From NCBI RefSeq assembly GCF_031179385.1, contig NZ_JAPSHV010000008.1, forward strand, positions 1-52,945: a stretch of DNA of 52,945 nt, in the 5' to 3' direction. Each line of letters opens with the position of its first letter. Within the stretch, counting starts at the first letter, position 1. Shown one piece after another: positions 25,441 to 34,557 of the stretch. A program made the position numbers and the translations under genes. This stretch comes from Arthrobacter sp. GTDB taxonomy: Bacteria; Actinomycetota; Actinomycetes; Actinomycetales; Micrococcaceae. A model generated the notes under the pieces. It ran no database searches, was not told the DNA's origin, and worked only from the letters and a program-made list of their open reading frames with translations.

Positions 25441-26742
25441 ATGGGAGTCGCCCCCGAAGATGAAGTAGTCCGGATCTGCCGGGAGCTCATACAGATCGAC
25501 ACCTCCAACTTCGGAGACAACGAGGGGCCGGGAGAGCGGAAGGCCGCTGAATATACGGCGGGGCTGATTGAGGAAGTGGGTCTTGAGGCCCAGCTCTTCG
25601 AGTCGGCCCCGGGCCGGGCGTCGGTTGTCACCCGTGTCAGCGGAAGCGACTCAAGCCTCCCTGCGCTGGTGGTTCATGGCCACCTCGATGTCGTGCCGGC
25701 GCAGAAGGAGGATTGGAGCGTAGACCCGTTCGGCGCGGAGGAACGGGACGGTCTGATCTGGGGACGCGGGGCCGTCGACATGAAAGACATGGATGCGATG
25801 ATCCTGTCTGTCCTCCGGTCGATGCAGCGGGAGGGTGTCCATCCGAAGCGTGACCTCATCTTTGCCTTTTTCGCCGATGAGGAAGCCGGCGGAAACTACG
25901 GCGCCTCCTGGTTGGTCGACAACAAACCGGAGCTTTTCGAGGGCGCAACCGAGGCGATCTCGGAGGTGGGTGGATTCTCGGCGACGATCGGCGGGCAGCG
26001 CACATACCTGCTGCAGACGGCGGAGAAGGGGATCTCCTGGCTCCGCCTCGTGGCTCACGGCCGGGCCGGGCATGGATCGCAAATCAACACCGACAACGCG
26101 GTGACACAGCTCGCCCGGGCAGTGGCCCGTATCGGAGAGCATCAGTGGCCGGTTGAACTGACACCTACCACGCGCCAGTTCCTGGATGGCGTGACGGAAT
26201 TGACCGGCGTCGAATTCGACCCTGACAACCCGGAGACACTACTCAAGGAACTGGGCACCGTCGCGCGCTTTGTCGGCGCAACCCTTCAGAACACGTCGAA
26301 CCCAACCATGCTGAAGGGGGGATACAAGCACAATGTCATCCCAGGCAGCGCGGAGGCGCTCATCGACGTCCGTACCCTTCCAGGGCAGGAAGAGGAAGTC
26401 CTGGCGACCATCAAGTCCCTCGCTGGAGAGTCCGTGGAAGTCTCCTATGCGCACAAGGACGTTTCCCTCGAGGTACCGTTTGCCGGTAATCTGGTCGACC
26501 GCATGGTCGATGCCTTGCTTGCCGAGGACCCTGAAGCCAAGGTCCTTCCGTACACCCTGTCCGGTGGCACAGACAACAAGTCGCTCAGCCGGTTGGGCAT
26601 CACCGGGTACGGATTCGCTCCGCTGCGGCTGCCGGATGATCTCGACTTCACCGGAATGTTTCACGGCGTGGATGAGCGGGTTCCCACCGAATCCCTCCGT
26701 TTCGGCGCGAGGGTCCTCAACCGGTTGCTCACCAACAGCTGA
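25441..26742 (+). CDS. M20 family metallopeptidase (dipeptidase-like)
   Basis: A 433-residue cytoplasmic zinc peptidase of family M20. The metal and catalytic residues are visible: VVHGHLDVVPA (His, Asp), WGRGAVDMKDMDAM (Asp), ADEEAGGNYG (catalytic Glu-Glu), and a late His in GMFHGVDER. A lid domain occupies about 190-310. ATG at 25441 follows GGAGG. The longer frame from 25354 has no family sequence. Its TGA overlaps the ATG of the next gene (TGATG), so the two are co-translated. Substrate unknown. Confidence 0.93.
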   Translation: MGVAPEDEVVRICRELIQIDTSNFGDNEGPGERKAAEYTAGLIEEVGLEAQLFESAPGRASVVTRVSGSDSSLPALVVHGHLDVVPAQKEDWSVDPFGAEERDGLIWGRGAVDMKDMDAMILSVLRSMQREGVHPKRDLIFAFFADEEAGGNYGASWLVDNKPELFEGATEAISEVGGFSATIGGQRTYLLQTAEKGISWLRLVAHGRAGHGSQINTDNAVTQLARAVARIGEHQWPVELTPTTRQFLDGVTELTGVEFDPDNPETLLKELGTVARFVGATLQNTSNPTMLKGGYKHNVIPGSAEALIDVRTLPGQEEEVLATIKSLAGESVEVSYAHKDVSLEVPFAGNLVDRMVDALLAEDPEAKVLPYTLSGGTDNKSLSRLGITGYGFAPLRLPDDLDFTGMFHGVDERVPTESLRFGARVLNRLLTNS

Positions 26743-27902
26743 TGGGTTCCCCCGCAGAAGAAATCCTCCCGGACGACCTCCTGAACCGGTTCCGAACACG
26801 CGCGCCTGATTACGACGCACGCAATGTGTTCTGCCACGAGGATTTCGATGATCTCGCCTCACGCGGTTATCTACGGCTCTTCTGCGCGGAGGACGACGGC
26901 GGCGCGGCTCTTGGCATGGCGGAAGCGGTTGCCTGCCAGCGACGATTGGCTGCTGCCGCGCCCGCAACCGCCCTCGCCGTCAACATGCACCTCGTCTGGA
27001 CCGCCGTGGCAAGGCTTCACGAGAAGCTGGGGGACCCGTCCCTGGGCTTCATCCTGAAAGAGGCTGCCGAGGGGGAGGTCTTCGCCTTCGGACTATCGGA
27101 ACCGGGTAACGATGCTGTGCTGTTCGACTCGATAACCATTGCGGAGCGGGAAGTGGGCGGTGCCTACAAGTTCACCGGTACCAAAATCTTCACCAGTCTT
27201 TCCCCGGTATGGACCAGGCTCGGCGTCTTCGGCAAAAGCGAGGGTGGCGGGGAACCGCAACTCGTTCACGGATTCATCACCCGGGGGTCAACAGGTGTGG
27301 AAATCCTCGCGGATTGGAACACGGTAGGGATGCGGGCGACGCAATCGCACACGACTCGCCTCAACGGCGTCGTCATACCGTCCGAGCGCATCTTCCGGCA
27401 TCTCCCGGTCGGCCCCAATCGCGACCCCTTCGTCTTCGCCGTCTTCGCCGCATTCGAGACCCTCATCAGCGCCGTTTACGCGGGCATCGCGGACCGCGCC
27501 CTCGAACTCGCTGTGCAGGCGCCGCTTGCGCGGACGCCCGGTATGGACGGCGTTCCGGTTGCGTCCCGGCCCGCCATACGGATGACCGTAGCTGAAGCGG
27601 CCATGAAGTGGGAAGCTCTTGACGCGCACCTTCGGCTGCTCGCTGCCGACCTGGATGACGGCGTCGACCATGAGGACCAATGGTTCGCAAAGCTGGTGTC
27701 CCTCAAGACCCACGCGACGGGCGCCGCCCGCGAACTGGTGGATGCAGCTGTGTCGCTCTCCGGCGGCAGGGGCTACTTCACGGAAAGCGAGATCAGCCGC
27801 CTTTCGCGCGACGTGACCGCAGGTACCTTCCATCCCTCCACCGTGGAATCCGCTCGTCGCACGGTGGCGAACGCCTGGCTTGGACCTGAGCAGCAGATCT
27901 AG
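26742..27902 (+). CDS. Acyl-CoA dehydrogenase-like flavoprotein
   Basis: A 386-residue member of the acyl-CoA dehydrogenase superfamily. The FAD/substrate blocks FGLSEPGNDAVLFDS and FTGTKIFTSL, and the C-terminal LSGGRGYFTESEISRLSRD, are clear. The usual catalytic Glu in an IYEGT-type loop is not seen; the sequence there is RDVTAGTFHPST, as in more distant family members with other chemistries. So the reaction may not be acyl-CoA dehydrogenation. ATG at 26742 overlaps the M20 stop. It is convergent with the small DUF5703 gene and overlaps its end by four bases. Confidence 0.88.
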   Translation: MGSPAEEILPDDLLNRFRTRAPDYDARNVFCHEDFDDLASRGYLRLFCAEDDGGAALGMAEAVACQRRLAAAAPATALAVNMHLVWTAVARLHEKLGDPSLGFILKEAAEGEVFAFGLSEPGNDAVLFDSITIAEREVGGAYKFTGTKIFTSLSPVWTRLGVFGKSEGGGEPQLVHGFITRGSTGVEILADWNTVGMRATQSHTTRLNGVVIPSERIFRHLPVGPNRDPFVFAVFAAFETLISAVYAGIADRALELAVQAPLARTPGMDGVPVASRPAIRMTVAEAAMKWEALDAHLRLLAADLDDGVDHEDQWFAKLVSLKTHATGAARELVDAAVSLSGGRGYFTESEISRLSRDVTAGTFHPSTVESARRTVANAWLGPEQQI

Positions 27903-28132
27903 GCCGTGCGCTCCACCCGCAGGACCTTGCGCCGAAGCCAGAACCTTCGATGCCCGCCAATGTAGATGCAGCTGCGTTCGAGTTCCCACTTGCCGTATTC
28001 GGCATGTTCGGTCAGGAGCTGGCGGGCAGCGGACAGGGGCTCACCAGCGCTGACGGTGACCACAAGGTACTCATACTGACGGCCGTAGTCCCGTTTCCGG
28101 ATGACGGTTGAGTTCAGAAATTGTTCGCGCAT
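27899..28132 (-). CDS. Small basic protein, DUF5703-like
   Basis: A 77-residue protein with many Arg and aromatic residues (VIRKRDYGRQYEYLVVTVS, then IYIGGHRRFWLRRKVLRV). This matches the short DUF5703 family of actinobacteria, function unknown. The start is ATG at 28132 with GAGGGAAAT upstream. It has no membrane segment. Its end overlaps the acyl-CoA dehydrogenase-like stop. Confidence 0.85.
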   Translation of the reverse strand: MREQFLNSTVIRKRDYGRQYEYLVVTVSAGEPLSAARQLLTEHAEYGKWELERSCIYIGGHRRFWLRRKVLRVERTA

Positions 28133-28160
28133 TTCCCTCCAATTTGCTTCACTTTACCGA

Positions 28161-28174
28161 TAACGTCTAGACCA
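28161..28174 (+). promoter_or_regulatory. Putative -10 box of a leaderless mRNA (small acidic protein)
   Basis: TAACGT at 28161-28166 lies seven bases before the ATG at 28174. No Shine-Dalgarno is visible. Confidence 0.35.
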
Positions 28175-28419
28175 TGAGCATCGATCCGCGTGTCGCATTG
28201 CAATCGCTGGTTTCCGCACTTGAAGAGCACCTCGCCGCTGCAGCATCGCGCAGGGGAGACGATGATCCGGCGGTGGAATCTGCTTATCTTTCGATCGCGG
28301 ATTCCTTTGAGGCATACGAAGAATCGTTGTATGAGGCGTATGGAGAAGTGACTCCGCTCGTCATTTACGAGGACGACGAAGACGAAGAGGAAGAAGTGGA
28401 GTCGGTCACCGGTTCGTAA
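28174..28419 (+). CDS. Small acidic protein, function unknown
   Basis: An 81-residue protein with a helical front (LVSALEEHLAAAASRR) and a highly acidic tail (YEDDEDEEEEVE). Similar short proteins are common in Arthrobacter and relatives, usually annotated as hypothetical. It has no membrane segment and no metal motif. It lies between the opposed DUF5703 and aldo/keto reductase genes. Confidence 0.82.
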   Translation: MSIDPRVALQSLVSALEEHLAAAASRRGDDDPAVESAYLSIADSFEAYEESLYEAYGEVTPLVIYEDDEDEEEEVESVTGS

Positions 28420-28436
28420 GCCGACCGATCCGGCGG

Positions 28437-29372
28437 CTATCGGGGAGCCGAAACCTCATCGAGAACCTCAGCTATCTGCGCGGGCAGGGGAGCCTGGGAA
28501 CACGCAAGAAGCTCCTTGAGTTGCGCCCCCGTGCGTGCGCCGAGGACAGCCGAAGCCACGGTCGGTCGCTGGAGCAGCCAGCGCAGGGCGACCTCCGCAG
28601 CTGAGAGTTCCAGTCCGCGCGCAGCAGTAGACACCGCATCCGTGATCCGCGCGGCCTTGCCGGCCAGATATGGTTCGAGATAGCCGGCCCAGTCGTCGCT
28701 GGCAGCACGAGAATCAGACGGCAGTTGGGAGCGATACTTCCCCGTGAGCGCCCCACGGCCAAGCGGTGCCCAGGCGATGGTTCCGACACCGAAAGCTTCC
28801 GATGCAGGCAGCACCTCGTCCTCCACCCGTCGGCTCAACAGGGAATACTCCGTTTCGTGGACAGACACCGGGAATCCTGCCGTGGAACACAGCCGGGCAA
28901 GTTCCCACCCTGTGTAATTGGTCACACCCACATAGCGGGCGCGCCCTGAACGATAAGCGTATTCCAGTGCGGCCAGGGTCTCCTCGACGGGGACGGGCGA
29001 TTCCGACGCCGGCGCCATCCAAAAGTCGACGCTGTCGGTGCCCAGCCGTGAAAGCGAAGCGTCCAGAGAATCCAGCAGTCCCTTACGCGAGGCGTCCACG
29101 CGGCCCTCGGACCAGTGCCTCGGAATGCCGCCCAGTACTGCAAGTACAACCTCAGAGCGGGCGACGACGTCTCCCAACAGGGAACCGAGGAGCGCTTCCG
29201 CCTGCCCGTCGGAGAATCGAGCAGCAGTGCTCACAAGCGTTCCACCGGCCTCTACAAACAGGCGAAGTTGCTCCCGCGCTGCCTCTTCATCAACGTCCAT
29301 TCCCCAGGTCATCGTCCCTAGACCGAGCACAGATACCAGCTGTCCGCTACCGCCCACATTTCGCCACTGCAT
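28437..29372 (-). CDS. Aldo/keto reductase homologue without catalytic tetrad
   Basis: A 311-residue (beta/alpha)8 protein of the aldo/keto reductase superfamily, clear from LGLGTMTWGMD, SLDASLSRLGTDSVDFW, VPVEETLAALEYAYRSGRARYVGVTNYTGWEL and APLGRGALTGKY. All four catalytic positions are changed by comparison with the family: Asp is Ser48, Tyr is Phe53 (in VSTAARFSDG), Lys is Leu80 (in VVLAVLGG), and His is Pro121 (in DFWMAPASE). The C-terminal NADPH-binding block AVLGARTGAQLKELL is kept. It is therefore probably a cofactor-binding pseudo-enzyme or sensor. The start is ATG at 29372, divergent from uppP with a 49-base gap. Confidence 0.92.
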   Translation of the reverse strand: MQWRNVGGSGQLVSVLGLGTMTWGMDVDEEAAREQLRLFVEAGGTLVSTAARFSDGQAEALLGSLLGDVVARSEVVLAVLGGIPRHWSEGRVDASRKGLLDSLDASLSRLGTDSVDFWMAPASESPVPVEETLAALEYAYRSGRARYVGVTNYTGWELARLCSTAGFPVSVHETEYSLLSRRVEDEVLPASEAFGVGTIAWAPLGRGALTGKYRSQLPSDSRAASDDWAGYLEPYLAGKAARITDAVSTAARGLELSAAEVALRWLLQRPTVASAVLGARTGAQLKELLACSQAPLPAQIAEVLDEVSAPR

Positions 29373-29408
29373 ACGCCAAGCCTAAAGCCTGTGCTCCGAA
29401 CGGTGACG

Positions 29409-29422
29409 TAGGGTCTTATCTG
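29409..29422 (+). promoter_or_regulatory. Putative -10 box of a leaderless uppP mRNA
   Basis: TAGGGT at 29409-29414 ends seven bases before the GTG at 29422. No Shine-Dalgarno is present. Confidence 0.45.
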
Positions 29423-30246
29423 TGAATTGGATCGAAGCGGCCGTCCTGGGCCTCGTTCAGGGCCTTACCGAATTCCTGCCAATCTCATCAAGTGCACACC
29501 TGCGGATCGTCGGGGAATTGCTGCCCAGGGCGCAGGACCCCGGAGCGGCCTTCACCGCCATCACCCAACTTGGAACTGAAACCGCCGTCATCGTCTACTT
29601 CTGGCGCGACATCCTCCGGATCATCCGGGCATGGTTCGGTTCGCTCACCCGGAAGGTCCCACGAAACGATCCGGATGCACGGATGGGTTGGCTGGTCATT
29701 CTCGGCAGTATTCCCATCGTCATCCTGGGTCTGCTCTTCCAGGACCAGATTGAAAGCACGTTCCGCAGCATGTGGCTTGTCGCCACCATGCTGGTGGTCT
29801 TCGGCGTCATTCTGGCCGTCGCAGACGCTGTTGGACGCCAAAGACTCACCCTCGACCGTCTCACCTATAAGCACGGCATCCTGTACGGCTTCGCCCAGGC
29901 GCTGGCGCTCATTCCCGGCGTCTCCCGCTCGGGCGGAACCATCACCGCGGGACTCCTGATGGGCTACACCCGCGAGGCCGCCGCACGGTATTCCTTCCTT
30001 CTGGCCATCCCCGCAGTCTTCGGCAGTGGCTTCTACCAGCTCTACAAGAGCGCAGGCACGCCGGGACCCTACGGACCCGGGGAGACGCTGCTCGCAACAC
30101 TTATAGCCTTCGGCGTGGGCTACGTAATCATCGGATGGTTCCTGAAGTTCGTTTCCACACGCAGCTACGGAATCTTCGTCTGGTACCGCATAGCGCTGGG
30201 CCTGGTTATTTTCTTGCTCCTTGGTTTCGGTGTCATCTCCGCATAA
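29422..30246 (+). CDS. uppP: Undecaprenyl-diphosphatase UppP (BacA)
   Basis: Membrane phosphatase of 274 residues that turns undecaprenyl diphosphate into the monophosphate, recycling the lipid carrier of cell-wall synthesis; it also gives bacitracin tolerance. Family motifs are [15 protein letters not shown] (Glu17 and Ser residues of the active site) and [18 protein letters not shown] with the key Arg. About seven to eight membrane segments. GTG start at 29422. It is followed by mshC, as in mycobacteria where uppP and mshC are near neighbours. Confidence 0.95.
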   Translation: MNWIEAAVLGLVQGLTEFLPISSSAHLRIVGELLPRAQDPGAAFTAITQLGTETAVIVYFWRDILRIIRAWFGSLTRKVPRNDPDARMGWLVILGSIPIVILGLLFQDQIESTFRSMWLVATMLVVFGVILAVADAVGRQRLTLDRLTYKHGILYGFAQALALIPGVSRSGGTITAGLLMGYTREAAARYSFLLAIPAVFGSGFYQLYKSAGTPGPYGPGETLLATLIAFGVGYVIIGWFLKFVSTRSYGIFVWYRIALGLVIFLLLGFGVISA

Positions 30247-30283
30247 CGGGCGCCGCGCCATCTGTCCTCCAACACCGACCCTC

Positions 30284-30296
30284 TAAGGTAGAACCG
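30284..30296 (+). promoter_or_regulatory. Putative -10 box of a leaderless mshC mRNA
   Basis: TAAGGT at 30284-30289 ends six bases before the GTG at 30296. No Shine-Dalgarno is present. Confidence 0.45.
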
Positions 30297-31579
30297 TGAT
30301 CTCCTGGAATTCCCGCACTGTTCCGGACCTGCCCGGCGGCCCCCCACCCATCCGCCTTTGGGATAGTGCGTTGGGGACACTCGCCGAACTCCCGCAGGAA
30401 GCCCGCCAAGGACTGTATGTATGCGGGATAACCCCGTACGACGCAACCCACATGGGCCACGCGGCAACCTACGTGGCCTTTGACCTGTTGAACCGGCTCT
30501 GGCGGGACGCCGGTCATGACGTCGACTACGTGCAGAATGTCACCGACGTCGATGACCCGCTGCTGGAGCGGGCGACCGCCACAAAAGTCGATTGGATGGA
30601 TCTCGCCCGTTCCCAAACGGACCTCTTCCGCACCGATATGGAGGCACTGAACGTACTGGCGCCTGACCATTACGTGGGCGCGGTGGAGTCGGTGCCGGCC
30701 ATCGTTCCGGTCATCGAGGACCTGCTCCAGCGCAACCTTGCCTACTGCGTCCCTGGATCGGAGAGGGAACCCGATGGGGATGTCTACTTCTCTGTCGAAC
30801 GAGCCAGCCAGGGAACGGATACCGGCAACGGAACCACGTGGAATCCGGGTTTCATCTCGCACCTGAGTGGGCAGGAAATGATCACCACCTTCGCCGAGCG
30901 GGGCGGAGACCCTGCCCGAGCCGGCAAGCACAACCCCCTGGATCCGCTCCTGTGGCGCGTGGCGCGACCAGGGGAGCCCTCCTGGGACGGAGCCTCCCTG
31001 GGCCCGGGCAGGCCGGGGTGGCATATTGAGTGCTCCGTGATTGCACTTCAGCACCTCGATGCGCCCTTCGCGGTTCAGGGCGGGGGATCGGATCTGATGT
31101 TCCCGCACCACGAGATGAGCGCCGGACATGCCCAGGCCATCTCGGGTCTCCCTCTCGCCCGCCACTACGCGCATGCGGGCATGGTTGGGCTCGACGGCGA
31201 AAAAATGAGCAAGTCCAAGGGGAATCTTGTGCTGGTGTCAGCTCTACGGGAGGCCGGCACGGATCCAGTGGCCATTCGTCTTGCCATCCTCGCGAATCAC
31301 TACCGCTCCGACTGGTCGTGGACCACGGGAGCCCTCGACGCTGCACGCTCCCGTCTTGATATGTGGCGAGCGGCGCTTGCCACCGCCACCGTGGAGTCGG
31401 TGCACGAACTCCTTGCGTCGATGCGCGCGGCACTGGCTCATGACCTTGATGCTCCGGCCGCCTTGGAGGCAGTGGACAGCTGGTGCGCGGCGGGCGCACA
31501 TCTCACGGGTACAGACGAAGGCGCGGAGCTTGCGGCGGACGCGCTGGACGCACTCTTGGGCATCCGGTTGAAGGACTAG
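30296..31579 (+). CDS. mshC: Mycothiol ligase MshC
   Basis: ATP-dependent ligase that joins cysteine to GlcN-inositol, the third step of mycothiol synthesis, in the cytoplasm. The protein has 427 residues and is a cysteinyl-tRNA synthetase relative: zinc ligand Cys43 in [16 protein letters not shown], the HIGH-like HMGH (52-55), and KMSKSKGN near residue 303. It lacks the tRNA anticodon-binding domain; the length and [10 protein letters not shown] start are those of MshC rather than CysS. GTG start at 30296. It is convergent with the PAC2 gene and overlaps its end by four bases. Confidence 0.96.
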   Translation: MISWNSRTVPDLPGGPPPIRLWDSALGTLAELPQEARQGLYVCGITPYDATHMGHAATYVAFDLLNRLWRDAGHDVDYVQNVTDVDDPLLERATATKVDWMDLARSQTDLFRTDMEALNVLAPDHYVGAVESVPAIVPVIEDLLQRNLAYCVPGSEREPDGDVYFSVERASQGTDTGNGTTWNPGFISHLSGQEMITTFAERGGDPARAGKHNPLDPLLWRVARPGEPSWDGASLGPGRPGWHIECSVIALQHLDAPFAVQGGGSDLMFPHHEMSAGHAQAISGLPLARHYAHAGMVGLDGEKMSKSKGNLVLVSALREAGTDPVAIRLAILANHYRSDWSWTTGALDAARSRLDMWRAALATATVESVHELLASMRAALAHDLDAPAALEAVDSWCAAGAHLTGTDEGAELAADALDALLGIRLKD

Positions 31580-32472
31580 TCCTTCCGCCGCTTTTTCAGG
31601 TAACGCTCGAACTCCCGTGCGATGGATTCGCCGCTTGCCTCGGGCAAGTCGGCGGTATCTTTGGCTTCCTCAAGCTGCCGGACATACGCTGCAACCTCCG
31701 GGTCCTCAGTCGACAGCTCGTCAACGCCCCGCTCCCAGGCCTCCGCTTCCTCGGCGAGCGCGTGGGTGTCCAGACCTACGTGAAGCAGCTCTTCCAGACG
31801 GTTCAGCAGGGCAAGCTGCGCTTTAGGCGACGGTGACTGTCCAACATAGTGGGGAACAGCAGCCCACATGGACAGCGTCGGTATATCCGCGAGCTGACCG
31901 ACTTCAGCGAGCACCCCTACTATTCCAATGGGCCCCTCGTAGGTTGAGGACTCGACGTTGAGCGACTCGCGAATGAGGTCATCGTCTGAAGAAACCGTGA
32001 CCGGTATGGGGCGGGTATGGGGCACGTCCGCGAGAAGGGCACCCACCAGGACGAGGCAGTCGACCTCGAGCTCCTTCGCCATTCCGATGAGTTCGGCCGT
32101 GTAGGCGCGCCACTTGTAGGACGGCTCCACTCCGTGCACAAGGATCACATCGAGGTTGCTCTCCGGCACCGAAGCGCGGCTGATGCGGGTGGTTGGCCAC
32201 TTGATGCGCCGCTGCCCGGAGCTGTTGCGTTTGATGACGGGCCTGGTGAACTGGAAGTCGTAGAACTCGTCGGCGTCAATGGTGGAGATCTTCTCGCCGC
32301 CCCACTGCTTGCCCACAAACTTCAGGGAATCGCTGGCGGCTTCGCCGGCGTCGTTCCAGCCTTCGAAAGCGGCCAGCATCACGGTGACCCGGCGCTTCCC
32401 GTTGCTCTCAGGGAAGAGCCCCGGAAGGCCCGCGGGAACGCCTTGGCTCTGGTTGTCTTCGAACGTACTCAC
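31576..32472 (-). CDS. PAC2 family protein
   Basis: A 298-residue protein of the PAC2 family, named after a eukaryotic proteasome assembly chaperone. Typical blocks are [44 protein letters not shown] and [16 protein letters not shown] helical tail with basic end (RYLKKRRKD) closes the protein. It lies about 3.3 kb from the proteasome genes; a homologue sits near them in mycobacteria too. A chaperone role for the 20S core is possible but not shown. The start is GTG at 32472, six bases after a TAGGGT box on the minus strand (32484-32479). Confidence 0.92.
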   Translation of the reverse strand: MSTFEDNQSQGVPAGLPGLFPESNGKRRVTVMLAAFEGWNDAGEAASDSLKFVGKQWGGEKISTIDADEFYDFQFTRPVIKRNSSGQRRIKWPTTRISRASVPESNLDVILVHGVEPSYKWRAYTAELIGMAKELEVDCLVLVGALLADVPHTRPIPVTVSSDDDLIRESLNVESSTYEGPIGIVGVLAEVGQLADIPTLSMWAAVPHYVGQSPSPKAQLALLNRLEELLHVGLDTHALAEEAEAWERGVDELSTEDPEVAAYVRQLEEAKDTADLPEASGESIAREFERYLKKRRKD

Positions 32473-32484
32473 CGTTTCACCCTA
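32470..32484 (-). promoter_or_regulatory. Putative -10 box of a leaderless PAC2 mRNA
   Basis: On the minus strand TAGGGT (32484-32479) is followed by six bases and then the GTG start at 32472. No Shine-Dalgarno fits between them. Confidence 0.45.
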
Positions 32485-32564
32485 GACCTCCTGCTGCTGC
32501 CCTGTCAGGCACGCCACCGGCGCTTCGCGCAGAGCGCACCGCGGTTCAGCGCAACGCAGCCACG

Positions 32565-32577
32565 TAGACTTGGGACA
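32565..32577 (+). promoter_or_regulatory. Putative -10 box of a leaderless HAD-gene mRNA
   Basis: TAGACT at 32565-32570 ends six bases before the ATG at 32577. The same TAGACT-TGG-ATG layout recurs at 45879. Confidence 0.45.
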
Positions 32578-33350
32578 TGGTCACCCCTTCCAGCGATACG
32601 GCTGTGCCCTCGAACATCACCGCGCCGCCCGGGCATGAAGCGTCCGGAACGGTCGAGCTTCAAGCGGTCCTCTGGGACATGGACGGCACCATTGTCGACA
32701 CCGAGCCGTACTGGATAGAAGCGGAGCACCAGCTGGTAGCGGCTCACGGTGGCTCCTGGTCAGCTGAACAGGCCGAGGGTCTGGTAGGGCAAGCTCTAAC
32801 TTTCTCCGCCGGGGTGCTGCAGGCGGCCGGTGTGAAGCTCAGCGTGCGGGAGATCATCGATACGCTCACCGAACAGGTGACGGCTAAGGTGCGCGAATCG
32901 GTGCCGTGGAGGCCCGGTGCGCGCGAACTCCTTCTGGCCCTTCGCGGAAGGGACATCCCATGCGCCCTGGTCACTATGTCGGAGCAGCAACTGGCCGTGG
33001 AAGTGGCCCGGCATCTCCCGGGAGACACCTTCGAGCTGCTGGTCACCGGAGACCGCGTCACCAGGGGGAAGCCCGATCCGGAGGCCTACCAGACGGCGTT
33101 CGATGAACTTACTGCACGCGTAGGCCCGTTGCGTAAAGGGGCCGTCGTCGCGATTGAGGATTCCCTTCCCGGCGTCACCGCCGCCAAGGCCTCCGGAGTG
33201 GTGACTCTCGGTGTGCCGCATTTCGTTGCGTTGCCCCCCGACTCCGCCGACCATCTTTGGCCATCCCTCGAAGGGCGCCAGGTCGAGGATCTCGAAAGCC
33301 TTCTGCCCTCCCAGACTGAGAGCGCCTCCGGCGACAGGCGGATCACGTGA
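32577..33350 (+). CDS. HAD family hydrolase (phosphatase/phosphomutase-like)
   Basis: A 257-residue haloacid-dehalogenase fold enzyme of subclass I. Motif 1 is LWDMDGTIVDTEPYW with the nucleophile Asp and the general-acid Asp; a helical cap follows; motif 2 is in ALVTMSEQQ, the motif 3 Lys in GKPDPEAY, and motif 4 in VAIEDSLPGVTAAKASG. It resembles beta-phosphoglucomutase-like phosphatases; the substrate is unknown. The stop overlaps the start of the M50 protease gene by four bases (GTGA), so the two are coupled. Confidence 0.9.
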   Translation: MVTPSSDTAVPSNITAPPGHEASGTVELQAVLWDMDGTIVDTEPYWIEAEHQLVAAHGGSWSAEQAEGLVGQALTFSAGVLQAAGVKLSVREIIDTLTEQVTAKVRESVPWRPGARELLLALRGRDIPCALVTMSEQQLAVEVARHLPGDTFELLVTGDRVTRGKPDPEAYQTAFDELTARVGPLRKGAVVAIEDSLPGVTAAKASGVVTLGVPHFVALPPDSADHLWPSLEGRQVEDLESLLPSQTESASGDRRIT

Positions 33351-34501
33351 ACCGGTCACGACGCGCTGAGGCAACACGGCAGGACGGCATACCGCTGGGA
33401 AGGATTGTCGGTATCCCTGTGGTGCTGGCCTGGTCCTGGTTCATCATTGCCGCTTTCGTGGTGATTGTCTTCGGCCCTCAGGTAGCAGATCTATACCCCG
33501 GCCTGGGAATCGGTGCCTATGGCGTTGCTCTTGCCTACGCGGTGCTCCTGGCGGTATCGGTGCTGATCCATGAGCTCGCCCACGCACTTTCTGCCCGCCG
33601 CTTCGGATGGCCGACAACCCGGATCGTCCTGAACCTCTGGGGTGGACACACCCAGTTCGAGAACTTCGCTGCCAGCCCGGGCAGATCTCTCGTTGTGGCG
33701 CTTGCGGGACCGGCCGCTAACTTCGTCCTCGCTCTGGCCGGCTGGGGAGCGATTCTCCTTCTGCAGCCAACGGGCGTGACCAATCTGCTCGCCAATATCC
33801 TCGTCTGGGCAAATTTCCTCGTCGCAGCGTTCAATGTGCTGCCGGGACTGCCGCTCGACGGCGGGCGGATCGTGGAATCAGCCGTCTGGCGCGCTACCGG
33901 AAGCCAGGAAAAGGGCACCGTGGCTGCCGGCTGGACGGGGCGGTTGATCGCCGTCGGACTGATCGCCGTCGTCGTGCTGGTTCCGCTTCTGACTGGTAGC
34001 CAGCCCAGTCCCGTCACGGTGATCGTAGCCGTCGTCATGGGAGGTTTTCTGTGGCTGGGAGCCAGCTCCGCGATAGCCAATGCCAAGATGCGGCTGCGAC
34101 TACCGGAAGTCAGCGCGGGAAGGCTCAAGCAGCCTGCCGTCGGCGTACTCGCCGGGACCTCCGTGCAACAGGTAAAGCGTCTCCTCGCCGACAGGCCGGG
34201 AGTCGACGTCGTTCTCACCAGCCCGAACGGGCTGCCGGAAGCGGTAGTTGATCGCGATGCGCTGACGGCCGTTCCCGACTCCCAGGCAGAGACCACTCCT
34301 GCCAACGCTGTTGCCCGGGCCCTCGCCCCCGGAGCATATGTCCCGGAATTCGCCGAAGGGCAGGAGCTGGTGCAGTATCTCGCCCGGCTCGCCGGCAGTG
34401 AATACGCCGTCACGGACAGACAGGGCACAGTGACCGGGTTGCTGCACCAGTCCGTTGTCATCGCGGCAATCACCGGCCGCTCCCACCCAGGTTTTAACTG
34501 A
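33347..34501 (+). CDS. Site-2 protease family membrane metallopeptidase (M50) with CBS region
   Basis: Intramembrane zinc protease of 384 residues. The zinc motif HELAHA starts at residue 75 inside a membrane helix, and the second metal block NVLPGLPLDGGRI gives the third ligand Asp. About six membrane helices fill residues 20-240. The C-terminal 125 residues look like a CBS pair (VGVLAGTSVQQVKRLLA and YAVTDRQGTVTGLLHQS). This is the layout of Rip3-type mycobacterial site-2 proteases. Such enzymes cut membrane-bound regulators; the target here is unknown. The start is GTG at 33347, overlapping the HAD gene. Confidence 0.92.
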   Translation: MNRSRRAEATRQDGIPLGRIVGIPVVLAWSWFIIAAFVVIVFGPQVADLYPGLGIGAYGVALAYAVLLAVSVLIHELAHALSARRFGWPTTRIVLNLWGGHTQFENFAASPGRSLVVALAGPAANFVLALAGWGAILLLQPTGVTNLLANILVWANFLVAAFNVLPGLPLDGGRIVESAVWRATGSQEKGTVAAGWTGRLIAVGLIAVVVLVPLLTGSQPSPVTVIVAVVMGGFLWLGASSAIANAKMRLRLPEVSAGRLKQPAVGVLAGTSVQQVKRLLADRPGVDVVLTSPNGLPEAVVDRDALTAVPDSQAETTPANAVARALAPGAYVPEFAEGQELVQYLARLAGSEYAVTDRQGTVTGLLHQSVVIAAITGRSHPGFN

Positions 34502-34557
34502 CACCCCAAGCACGCGGGCGCCTCCGGGCTGCCTCAGCAGAACCACCGGAGGACCTC

